Positions 50,175-58,418 of a stretch of 64,000 bases of DNA are shown here, piece by piece (position 1 is the first letter of the stretch; the number at the start of each line of letters is the position of its first letter). The notes under the pieces were generated by a model, which worked only from the letters and a program-made list of their open reading frames with translations, was not told the origin of the DNA and made no database searches. Position numbers and translations under genes: made by a program. This stretch comes from Frankineae bacterium MT45 (GTDB lineage: Bacteria > Actinomycetota > Actinomycetes > Mycobacteriales > Jatrophihabitantaceae), in the NCBI GenBank assembly GCA_900100325.1, contig LT629697.1, positions 868,001 through 932,000 on the forward strand, read 5' to 3'.

Positions 50175-51473
50175 CTAGCTGCGCCCCAACGCGCGGTACG
50201 TCCAGCCCTCCTCGCGCCACAGGTCACGGTCGAGCGCGTTGCGCCCGTCCACGATGTTGCGGTTGCGAGCGGTAGCGGAGAGCACCGACGGGTGCATCTC
50301 GGTGAACTCCTTCCACTCGGTCAGCAGCAGCACGACGTCGGCGTCCTCGGTGGCGGCGACGGCCGACGGCGAGTAGGCCAGCGTCGGGAACGCGCGACGC
50401 GCATTCTCCATCGCCTGTGGGTCATAGACACGAACCGCGGCCCCGGCGCGCTGAACCGCCAGCGCGACGTCCAGGGCCGGCGAGTCACGGATGTCGTCGC
50501 TGTCGGGCTTGAACGCGGCACCGAGAACGGCAACCCGGGTACCGGCCAGCGTCCCGTCGCAGAGCTCACGAGCCAGGTCGACCATGCGGGCGCGACGGCG
50601 GACGTTGATGCTGTCCACCTCCTTGAGGAAGGTGAGGGCCTCCGATGCACCGAGTTCACCCGCACGGGCCATGAAAGCCCGGATGTCCTTGGGCAGGCAG
50701 CCGCCGCCGAATCCGAGGCCGGCGTTGAGGAAGCGACGACCGATCCGCTCGTCGTGACCGATCGCGTCGGCCAGCTGAGTGACGTCGGCCCCGACGACCT
50801 CGCAGATCTCAGCCATCGCGTTGATGAAGGAGATCTTGGTGGCGAGGAAGGAGTTCGCGGCAACCTTCACCAGTTCGGCCGTGGCGAAGCCGGTCACCAC
50901 AACCGGTGTGCCGGTGTCGAGGATGGTGGCGTAGACATCGCGGATCGTCTTCTCAGCGCGCTCGGACTCGACGCCCAGCACGACGCGGTCCGGACGCAGC
51001 GTGTCCTCGACGGCGTACCCCTCGCGCAGGAACTCCGGGTTCCAGACCAGGTCGCAGCCGACGGTGGCCACCTTCTCGGCGATCGTCGCCGCAGTGCCGA
51101 CGGGCACCGTCGACTTTCCGACCACCAGGCTGCCGGCCCGCAGAACGGGCAGCAGCGACTCCACCGCACCGAAGACGTAGGCCATGTCGGCGGCGTATTC
51201 GCCCTTCTTCTGCGGCGTCCCGACACAGATGAAGTGGACGTCGCCGAACTCCCCGATCTCCTCGAAGGAGGTGGTGAAGCGCAGCCGGCCGGTGGCCAGC
51301 GTCTTGGTCAGGAGCTCCGGTAGCCCTGGCTCGTAGAAGGGAACCTCGCCCGAGTTGAGGCGGGCGACCTTCGTCTCGTCGATGTCGATGCCGAGGACGT
51401 TGTGGCCGAGTTCGGCCATGGCGGCCGCGTGCGTCGCGCCCAGGTAACCGGTTCCAATGACTGTGATGTTCAT
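50175..51473 (-). CDS. ugd: UDP-glucose 6-dehydrogenase
   Basis: A 432-residue enzyme: NAD-binding NITVIGTGYLGATHAAAMAE at the N-terminus, a KSTVPVGTA motif, the catalytic cysteine in NAGLGFGGGCLPKDIRAF (Cys about 262) and a UDP-binding C-terminal domain (VAVLGAAFKPDSDDIRDSPA). It oxidises UDP-glucose to UDP-glucuronate with two NAD. It is the last gene of a polysaccharide operon, 57 bases after the GH26-like gene, and would supply the uronic acid donor for the glycosyltransferase. Confidence 0.93.
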   Translation of the reverse strand: MNITVIGTGYLGATHAAAMAELGHNVLGIDIDETKVARLNSGEVPFYEPGLPELLTKTLATGRLRFTTSFEEIGEFGDVHFICVGTPQKKGEYAADMAYVFGAVESLLPVLRAGSLVVGKSTVPVGTAATIAEKVATVGCDLVWNPEFLREGYAVEDTLRPDRVVLGVESERAEKTIRDVYATILDTGTPVVVTGFATAELVKVAANSFLATKISFINAMAEICEVVGADVTQLADAIGHDERIGRRFLNAGLGFGGGCLPKDIRAFMARAGELGASEALTFLKEVDSINVRRRARMVDLARELCDGTLAGTRVAVLGAAFKPDSDDIRDSPALDVALAVQRAGAAVRVYDPQAMENARRAFPTLAYSPSAVAATEDADVVLLLTEWKEFTEMHPSVLSATARNRNIVDGRNALDRDLWREEGWTYRALGRS

Positions 51474-51530
51474 GCGTATGTCTTTCCTTTTACTGGTGAT
51501 TCAACTGATGGATTGAGATTGCGAGCTTGA

Positions 51531-53144
51531 CTACAGGCCGTCCGGGGCGACTCCGGTCAGGAAGCGGGAGTCACTGACCGCGGTCTGGAACGCGGTCTGG
51601 GCCTGGGTCGAGGATGTGAAGCGCCAGTCGTTCTTCGTCGGCACCCCGTTGATGAGCGACGTTCCGACATTGTTGAACCAGCTGAAGCCGATGATGCGCG
51701 GATCGGCCAGGAAACCGGCCAGTGCATTGGCGGTCCACGTGGCCTTCAGCGCCGCGACGTCGAGGCCGGTGGAGAGGTCAGTCTCGATCGCCCCAGTTTC
51801 GGCAACAAAGATCGGCTTGGTCGTCAACGCCTCCAGAGCCGTGATCGTCTTGCCAAAGGTGGCGGCGTAGGTCGGGCCGGTGGCGACGACACGCAGGTAG
51901 ATCGAGGCACCCACCCAGTCGACGTAGCCATCGCCCGGGTAGTCCTCGGCCAGGTCCGTCTGCCCGACGCCGTTACCGGTGGTGGCGTGCGGCTTGAGGG
52001 TGTCGATGCGGGTCGGCGCCCAGAGCCAGATCACGTCGGAGTTCGCGCCAACCGACTGGAAGAGGTTCCAGATGTGCTGCCAGGCGGCGACGTAGAGGGC
52101 CGGGGTGTTCTTGTACATGCCAGCCGACCACGGGTAGCTGTTGCCGTTCATTTCGTGATCGAAGCGGAGCACCACCGGAAGGTTGGTGCGCACCACATCG
52201 CCCGCGAACTTGTACAGATACGGGTCAACCGATCCACTCACGATCTTCGACAGCGTGTACTCGCTCGAGTCATGTCCGCTGCTCGCGTTCATGGCGACCG
52301 ACATCCACGTGATGATCGGAAGTGCTCCGCGCGACCAGGCCGTCGTCACGGCATCGCTCTGGTAGTCGGAGTCGAAGCCGGAGAACCAGCTCACCGAGCT
52401 CGGCGCCTTCACCGCGGCGGTGCTGATCGAGTCGAAGAGCGAGGTATCACGGGGCAGGCCGTTGGCGAACACCCCGTAATACTTGGCGGTTGGTGCAACC
52501 AGTGCGGCCTTGGCAGCGGCGGTCGGCTTCACCGGGACGTAGGCGTCGACCGGGGTCGAAGCCGGACGGGACGGGTCGACCGGGAGGTTGTTGCAGGCAA
52601 TGCCGTCACCGTTGTTCGGCCCGATGGCGCCATCCAGCGCGCCGGGGTCGGAGAGGTTCGCCAGGTAGGCCGCCTGCGCATCCTGCTGCCACTTGAAGTT
52701 GTTGCAGTGCTTGATCTGCGTGGTGGCGGTTCGGGAGGCGGAGGGAGTTGCGCTGGCTGAGGCGCCTCCGTCGGTGTGCAGCACAGCGTCGGTGACGGTC
52801 GGGGCTGCGGTGGCGAAGGACGTCCCGGGTGAGGTGATGCTGCCAAGCGTCGGGCTCCCGGTCGCCGGCGAGGTGGTCGGGGTGGCCGGGTGGGTGGCGC
52901 TCGGCTTCGAGCCGGTTCCCTTCCACTTCGCCATCGCGGCCGCCTTGGCCGCCGCTTCGCGGGCGGCCTTGGCCGCCGGGTCCTCGACGGGTGAGGTGGC
53001 CGAAGCGCTCACCGGGGAAGGGCTCTTGTGGGCCGCTGGCGAGAGGTAGATCGCCGTCGCAACGGCGCAGAGCGACAGTGCGATGACGGTCCCGACCATG
53101 CGGTGTGACGAGGTGAAGCTCAGTTTCTTAAACGGGGAGGACAT
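51531..53144 (-). CDS. Exported GH26-like glycoside hydrolase with Excalibur-like domain
   Basis: About 537 residues: N-terminal membrane anchor or signal (VGTVIALSLCAVATAIYLSP), a Ser/Thr/Ala-rich linker, an Excalibur-like domain (KHCNNFKWQQDAQAAYL to GPNNGDGIACNN, about 150-190) and a TIM-barrel region with VVLRFDHEMNGNSYPW (acid/base Glu) and KPIFVAETGA (nucleophile Glu). These fit GH26 endo-beta-glycanases. ATG 53144 preferred over TTG 53162; GCAGGAG is nine bases upstream. The start overlaps the glycosyltransferase end by 17 bases. It may trim or release the locus polysaccharide. Confidence 0.78.
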   Translation of the reverse strand: MSSPFKKLSFTSSHRMVGTVIALSLCAVATAIYLSPAAHKSPSPVSASATSPVEDPAAKAAREAAAKAAAMAKWKGTGSKPSATHPATPTTSPATGSPTLGSITSPGTSFATAAPTVTDAVLHTDGGASASATPSASRTATTQIKHCNNFKWQQDAQAAYLANLSDPGALDGAIGPNNGDGIACNNLPVDPSRPASTPVDAYVPVKPTAAAKAALVAPTAKYYGVFANGLPRDTSLFDSISTAAVKAPSSVSWFSGFDSDYQSDAVTTAWSRGALPIITWMSVAMNASSGHDSSEYTLSKIVSGSVDPYLYKFAGDVVRTNLPVVLRFDHEMNGNSYPWSAGMYKNTPALYVAAWQHIWNLFQSVGANSDVIWLWAPTRIDTLKPHATTGNGVGQTDLAEDYPGDGYVDWVGASIYLRVVATGPTYAATFGKTITALEALTTKPIFVAETGAIETDLSTGLDVAALKATWTANALAGFLADPRIIGFSWFNNVGTSLINGVPTKNDWRFTSSTQAQTAFQTAVSDSRFLTGVAPDGL

Positions 53145-54693
53145 CGTAAATAACTCCTGCAAGTAGGGCGGTTGCTGCGATCAGATAGGGGATTAGGGCG
53201 CGGGGGTCGCCGTCGATGGATTGATGGGATGGGGGTGGTGTGGGTCGTGGGGCGGTGGCTGGATCCGGACGAGCCGGCGCCAGCAGCGCACCGACCGAGG
53301 TCACCTGGGAGGCGTTGATCCGGTTCGGGTTGGCCACCGAAGTCGGGCGGCCGGTGTCGGCCGGACCACCAGGGTGTCCCGTCGCCGAGGGCTCGTGCAG
53401 AGCGATCTCGAGCTCCTGAATCGCGGCCAGATCAGCCGGCGTCTCCTCCGAGGATCCGGTGTAGGCGTCGGCCCGGGTGCCCCAGCCGCCGACGTGACCG
53501 CAGCGGAAGAAGCCGTAGATCCGGATCGGCATCAGCACCACGGTGCTGAAGAGGATGTACAGCGGCATCCAGAGCAGGTCACTCGGCACCTCGCCGATGT
53601 GGCGCAGCTGGCGCAGGCACATCGCCAGCGTGGAGGTGAGCACCGTGAGCAGGATGATGCCGACGATCGGGTGCCCGGCGCCGTGCAGCATGCCGTCGTA
53701 GAGGTTGTCGCCCTGGTGATTCACGGTGCGAATCGCCCAGGCGATCGCCGAGCTGAGCCACAGGAACGGCATCGCGATATCGCTGACGAAGAAGAAGGCC
53801 AGCAGTGGCGCGTGTCCGAGCATCCAGGGGAGCATCCGCAGCGTGTTGTACTGGCTGCCCCGAGCCCAGCGGTACTGCTGCTTCACCAGCTTCTTGAGTT
53901 TCAGCGGCGCATCCGTGTAGACGAGGCTCGTCGACTGGTACACCGTGCGGAAGCCCTGCTTCAGGGTGAGGTTGGTGAGGGTGCGGTCGTCGGAGACCTC
54001 CAGGAAAACGCCCAGGAATCTCTGGTGCATGAAGTCGTGCATGACCCGCTCGAGGATTGAGCGCCGGAACGCGATGGTGCGCCCCGGCAGGCAGCCGACC
54101 GAACCGATCACGCTCTGCGCCGGCATCGAGTAGAGCGCGCGGCTGTTCTCCAACCAGTCGGCCCAGCGGGTCAGGAAGCTGCGCCGCGGGTCGAGGATGC
54201 GCTGACGGGTGGTGACGCCGCCGATGCCTGGGTCGGCGAACGGCTTGATCAACTCGTCGTGAGTTCCCTCGGTCCAAACCGTGTCGCTGTCGACCAGCAT
54301 CACGATCTCACCGACGCAGCGCTCGACACCGACCATGACGGCGTTGCGCTTGCCGGCGATCGGCGTCCAGGTCCACTCGACGGCGCGCCCGAACTCCTCG
54401 CAGACGTTCTGCAGGTTCTCGTTGCGGGGACCGTTGATGACGACCAGGATCTGGTCGGGCTTCTGGGCGACGATCCGCTCCAGGACCTCACGGAAGAGGT
54501 CGAGCGGTTCGTCGACAACCGGGATGACGACGCTGGTCGTCGTCTCGTGCGGCTCAACCCACGGGTGGTACCGGCGGGAGAGAACCACCTTGATAACCCA
54601 GATGATCCAGGTCAGCATCACGAAGATGGAGAAGAGGTACAGCCTGGAGTGAGTCTCGAGACTGTGCCGTATTTGGAGCAGGCCAATGAACAT
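53128..54693 (-). CDS. Membrane GT2 glycosyltransferase, hyaluronan-synthase-like
   Basis: A 521-residue processive GT2: one N-terminal helix, catalytic domain with VVIPVVDEPLDLFREV, VDSDT (DXD), SDDRTLTNLTLKQGF, YQSTSLVYTDAP and QQYRWARG (QXXRW), then about four helices and a Pro-rich tail with a final helix. The DDR-LTN, YQST-TD-P and QQ-RW series follows class I hyaluronan synthases more closely than cellulose synthases. With ugd nearby, a glucuronate-containing polymer is the best guess; sugar specificity cannot be read from sequence. Its 3' end overlaps the GH26 gene. Confidence 0.8.
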   Translation of the reverse strand: MFIGLLQIRHSLETHSRLYLFSIFVMLTWIIWVIKVVLSRRYHPWVEPHETTTSVVIPVVDEPLDLFREVLERIVAQKPDQILVVINGPRNENLQNVCEEFGRAVEWTWTPIAGKRNAVMVGVERCVGEIVMLVDSDTVWTEGTHDELIKPFADPGIGGVTTRQRILDPRRSFLTRWADWLENSRALYSMPAQSVIGSVGCLPGRTIAFRRSILERVMHDFMHQRFLGVFLEVSDDRTLTNLTLKQGFRTVYQSTSLVYTDAPLKLKKLVKQQYRWARGSQYNTLRMLPWMLGHAPLLAFFFVSDIAMPFLWLSSAIAWAIRTVNHQGDNLYDGMLHGAGHPIVGIILLTVLTSTLAMCLRQLRHIGEVPSDLLWMPLYILFSTVVLMPIRIYGFFRCGHVGGWGTRADAYTGSSEETPADLAAIQELEIALHEPSATGHPGGPADTGRPTSVANPNRINASQVTSVGALLAPARPDPATAPRPTPPPSHQSIDGDPRALIPYLIAATALLAGVIYDVLPV

Positions 54694-54781
54694 GGCAGAT
54701 CAGCGATCCTATCGGGGGTAGGAAGGTTAGTGGTGAAGAGTCTGGGGTTTGAGGAAGCACTCGCTCGTCGGCGAGCCGGCG

Positions 54782-56881
54782 TTACTTTCGGCTGGCGACC
54801 GTCAGCAGGGGGGCGACCATCGGAGTCAGCCACTGGCTGAAACTCGCGCTGAGGTGGGTCGTGTTGCGATAGGTGAGGTAGTTGCCGACGACGGCCGGGC
54901 ACTTGCCGTCGGAGCAGACCCAGCTCTGGGGATCGACGACGGCGAAGCCCGCCTTCTGAATCGTGGGCTGCATCGCGGCGTGCCGGGACGGGTAGGTGTA
55001 TGCCGCCTTCACTGCGAAATTGCAGGACTTGACGTTCGACAGGTGCTGGGCCACGCAGCCGGGCATGTCGTAGTTGGGCACCGGAACGTCGTTGAGGAAG
55101 TTCACCTTTGCTCCGGGGACCGACGCCTTCAACTGGTCGAGGGTCTTGACGGTGGCGTTGGCGAAGTCGCTGGGGGAGACCTTGCTGCTGACCACGTTCT
55201 CCGACTGGCTCATGAAGATCTGATCCGGCTTGAGCGCGGCGATCCGCTTGAGCGTGGCCGCACGCCAGGTGTCGCACTCGGTGTAGGCCCGGTTGAGGGT
55301 GGGCGCGTAGACCGACAGCTGGGCCGGTGGGCAGGCCGCCTTCGTCCAGTTGATGATCTTCCAGCCCGAGTGGGCACCGGCGTTGGCGAACGCGGGGAGC
55401 CACTGCTCCATGTGCGAATCGCCGAAGAGGACGGCGACGTGGGTTCCGGCCGGGTCGCCGAAGACGCAGGCGCCCTGGGTCACGACGAGGAAGTCCGCGT
55501 GGCAGCCGTTGCGTGACGATGGCGGGGTGTCGGCCGCGGCCTGCGCCGGCTGCGGGGTGAGGTTGCTCGGTGCGTTGGTCGTCGCCAACCCAGCGACCAC
55601 GGCCGCCTTCATCTGCGCCGTCACCTGCGGGCTGGCCGAGTCGGCCTGGACGATGGTTACCGCGGCCCCGGTCCCGGTGAGCTGCGGGAGGAAGTTGAGC
55701 ACGATGCCACCACAGAGGGCGATCGTCGCAGAGATCGCCAATCCGCTGACGAACCAACGCGCATTGCTCAGCGGCAGCAGGCGGGCCGGGTTCTCGATGA
55801 GGAAGAACGAGGCGACGGCCATGGCGAGGGAGGCCAGCACCACGATGAGACGCTGCTCGGCGGTGAGGTTGTGCCCCAGCACCGCAGGCGCGAGCATCAG
55901 CATCGGCCAGTGCCAGAGGTACCAGGAGTAGGAGACCTTGCCGAAGCACTGCATCAACGGTTCGGCGAGAATCCGCTCAGCGCGCCGGCGACGCCCGCAG
56001 CCGGCGGCGATGAGCACCGCCGTTCCGACGACGGGGAGCGCCGCGGCTGAACCCGGGTAGGGCGTCGCGTCGCTGTAGACGAAGGCCGACGCGATGACCG
56101 CGATGAGACCGGACCAGGCCGCCAATTCCCCTATCTTTGCGGGGATTCTGGCCAGCTGGGTAGCGCTGACGGCCACCAGGGCACCGAGCGCGAGCTCCCA
56201 GGCCCGGGTGTGTAGCGAGAAGTAGGCCCAGGGTGCGTTGCTGCGGGTCACCGTCACCGAGAAGTGGAAGGAGATGGCGGTGATGGCGAGTAGCGCGACC
56301 GTCAACAATGCGCCCTTGAAGCGGCGGCCGATCAGCGTGACCGCCACGATCAGGATCGGCCAGAAGATGTAGAACTGCTCCTCGACCGCGAGCGACCAGA
56401 AGTGCTGCAGCGGGGAGGGTGCGTCGGTCTGGTGCAGGTACTGGGTGCCCGAGACGGCGAGACGGTAGTTCATACCGTAAAACGTTGTGTAAATCGCGTC
56501 TGTGGCGATGGAGCGAACTTGAAGCGCGGGGGCCCAGAAGCGGGCCACGAGCAGCGTGGCCAGCACGACCGCGGCGCTGGCCGGGAGGAGGCGCTTGATC
56601 CGGCGAATGTAGAAGTCCGGCAGCGACCGGAGGCCACGAGCGCCCACGGCCGTCACCAGCTGGCGGGTGATGAGGAAGCCCGAGATCACGAAGAATACGT
56701 CGACGCCGACGAAGCCGCCGCGAATGCCGAAGAGGTGCGCGTGGTACAGCACTACCGAGAGGACGGCGAGCGCTCGAATGCCTTCAATATCAGGGCGAAA
56801 CTTGCGTACTGGGGTCTGCGGCTTCGATGCGATCGGTGGCGCGGGTACGAACGGCGAAGGCCGTTCAAGTATCTGGGTCAC
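54782..56881 (-). CDS. Acyltransferase-3 membrane protein with SGNH domain (OafA-like)
   Basis: A 699-residue protein. Residues 25-400 form the ten-helix acyltransferase 3 region (FRPDIEGIRALAVLSVVLYH, then GFVGVDVFFVISGFLITRQL). After a linker, the SGNH hydrolase-like domain has VAVLFGDSHMEQWLPAF (block I, Ser) and a C-terminal THLSASFSQW (His). It transfers acetyl or similar groups to extracytoplasmic polysaccharide. It is first in the minus-strand polysaccharide operon, 88 bases before the GT2 gene. Confidence 0.88.
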   Translation of the reverse strand: MTQILERPSPFVPAPPIASKPQTPVRKFRPDIEGIRALAVLSVVLYHAHLFGIRGGFVGVDVFFVISGFLITRQLVTAVGARGLRSLPDFYIRRIKRLLPASAAVVLATLLVARFWAPALQVRSIATDAIYTTFYGMNYRLAVSGTQYLHQTDAPSPLQHFWSLAVEEQFYIFWPILIVAVTLIGRRFKGALLTVALLAITAISFHFSVTVTRSNAPWAYFSLHTRAWELALGALVAVSATQLARIPAKIGELAAWSGLIAVIASAFVYSDATPYPGSAAALPVVGTAVLIAAGCGRRRRAERILAEPLMQCFGKVSYSWYLWHWPMLMLAPAVLGHNLTAEQRLIVVLASLAMAVASFFLIENPARLLPLSNARWFVSGLAISATIALCGGIVLNFLPQLTGTGAAVTIVQADSASPQVTAQMKAAVVAGLATTNAPSNLTPQPAQAAADTPPSSRNGCHADFLVVTQGACVFGDPAGTHVAVLFGDSHMEQWLPAFANAGAHSGWKIINWTKAACPPAQLSVYAPTLNRAYTECDTWRAATLKRIAALKPDQIFMSQSENVVSSKVSPSDFANATVKTLDQLKASVPGAKVNFLNDVPVPNYDMPGCVAQHLSNVKSCNFAVKAAYTYPSRHAAMQPTIQKAGFAVVDPQSWVCSDGKCPAVVGNYLTYRNTTHLSASFSQWLTPMVAPLLTVASRK

Positions 56882-57218
56882 TGGGCTGTTCCTTGACGTG
56901 CGGGGTGTGCTGGCGTCGATATTCGACCGGCCGCCGACCCGCTACATCGGAAGGCGCCGCCAGGTAATGCAACCCCGATTCGCGCGCCCCACGCGAAGCT
57001 CGTTCATGAAGTTCGTTCATGCCCGAGCGGCAAACATACGGGTTCCCGGCTCGATCTGGCTAGTTTTTGTGTTCGTCTGACGACCCCGTGTGAGTGGAAT
57101 CGCTATGACAATCTGGGTGTTATTCGGACAATATCCCGGATAGTTGCGTGGCAAATTAGCGGTGATTTAACGTCGTCTGGCCGGCCTTACTGCGGAGTAG
57201 CCGAGTTTGAGGCTCGTC
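56882..57218. other. 337-bp divergent promoter region of the polysaccharide locus
   Basis: It separates the minus-strand operon from the plus-strand GH26-like gene. The right half is A+T-rich. TCGTTCATG occurs twice (57000 and 57013), the first inside the palindrome TTCATGAA. No gene is seen; shared regulation of both sides is possible. Confidence 0.5.
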
Positions 57219-58388
57219 ATGGGCGCGGACGCCCGTACCCTGAGCACTCCCGGCCGCACTCAAGGCCGTCACGAGGAGCAAAGTCTTTTGTTTTCAGAAC
57301 GAAACTCGGCCGCCAACCGCCGAGGCCGGATCACCCTTATGGCTGGCGTGGTCATGCTGGCCCTCCTCTGCGGGCTCGTCGTCGCCCTCCTCACCACTGG
57401 CGGCCAGCCCGAGTCGGCGCCGAAACGGCCGGACGCTCCGGCCAGCCGAAGTGGCGGAGCGTCAGTAGGGACCGGGACGCCGACCGGCTGCGCCAACGGC
57501 TGCGGGGTCTGGTGGGGCGAGGCGCTGGACTCGTCAGACACCGGCCTCCAGGCCGCGGTCTCGACGGCCGAGTCGACCACCGGACGGCGTCTGGACATCG
57601 TGCACACCTACCACCGCTGGTATGACAACTTCCCGACTACGAGCGAGAAGGAACTGGCGGCCAGTGGTCACGCGCTGATGCTCAACTGGGAGCCGGTGAA
57701 CCGGACGAACGCCGCGCTCTCGTGGCGGGAGATCGCCGACGGGAAGTACGACGCGCAGGTCGATGCGCTAGCCGGACGGCTGAAGAGCCTGGGGAGTCTC
57801 GTCTACCTGTCGTTCTCCCACGAACCCGAGAAGCGTTTCGCCGCGCACGGTACGGCGGCGGACTTTGCCGCCGCTTTCCGGCACATTCACGACCGCATGG
57901 AGCAGGACGGCGCGCGGAACATCAAGTGGGTCTGGAACGTCATGGGCCTCTCCGATCCGGTCTGGCTCAATCGCTACCGGCAACTCTGGCCCGGTGAGGC
58001 CTACGTCGATTGGATCGCCTGGGATCCCTACAACTGGGGCAGTTGCCGGGGTGAGGAGTGGCAGACTTTCCAGCAGATCGCCGAGCCCTTCTACGACTGG
58101 CTGATGTCGCATGGCTTCGCCGGCAAGCCGTTCATGCTGGCGGAGTACGGGTCGGTAGAACAGCCCGGTAATCCAAGGGGAAAGTCCGGCTGGCTCGGTG
58201 GCGTGGACGACGCCTTGGCGAAGCTGCCGAACCTTCAGGGCCTGCTGTACTTCGACTACCCGGCCCCCCCGGCGAACTGTGACTGGCAGATCTCGACCTC
58301 GCCGCAGTCGGTCGCCGCCTTCAGCCGGCTGGCGCAGAGCTCACCCTTCGCCGTCACCTCGCGACTCTCGGCCGCGGCGGTCCACTGA
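57219..58388 (+). CDS. Membrane-anchored GH26-like glycoside hydrolase
   Basis: About 389 residues: cytoplasmic 25-35 residues, one membrane helix (ITLMAGVVMLALLCGLVVAL), a Ser/Gly linker, then a TIM barrel starting GVWWGEALDSSD. The two catalytic glutamates are in LSFSHEPEKRF and FMLAEYGSVEQP, as in GH26; YVDWIAWDPYNWGSC matches the active-site region. ATG 57219 has GAGG six bases upstream; TTG 57207 is an outer option. It is divergent from the acyltransferase operon and likely acts on the same polymer. Substrate is unknown. Confidence 0.8.
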   Translation: MGADARTLSTPGRTQGRHEEQSLLFSERNSAANRRGRITLMAGVVMLALLCGLVVALLTTGGQPESAPKRPDAPASRSGGASVGTGTPTGCANGCGVWWGEALDSSDTGLQAAVSTAESTTGRRLDIVHTYHRWYDNFPTTSEKELAASGHALMLNWEPVNRTNAALSWREIADGKYDAQVDALAGRLKSLGSLVYLSFSHEPEKRFAAHGTAADFAAAFRHIHDRMEQDGARNIKWVWNVMGLSDPVWLNRYRQLWPGEAYVDWIAWDPYNWGSCRGEEWQTFQQIAEPFYDWLMSHGFAGKPFMLAEYGSVEQPGNPRGKSGWLGGVDDALAKLPNLQGLLYFDYPAPPANCDWQISTSPQSVAAFSRLAQSSPFAVTSRLSAAAVH

Positions 58389-58418
58389 GCGGCGCCTCAG
58401 CTCTGAACCCCAATGAAA

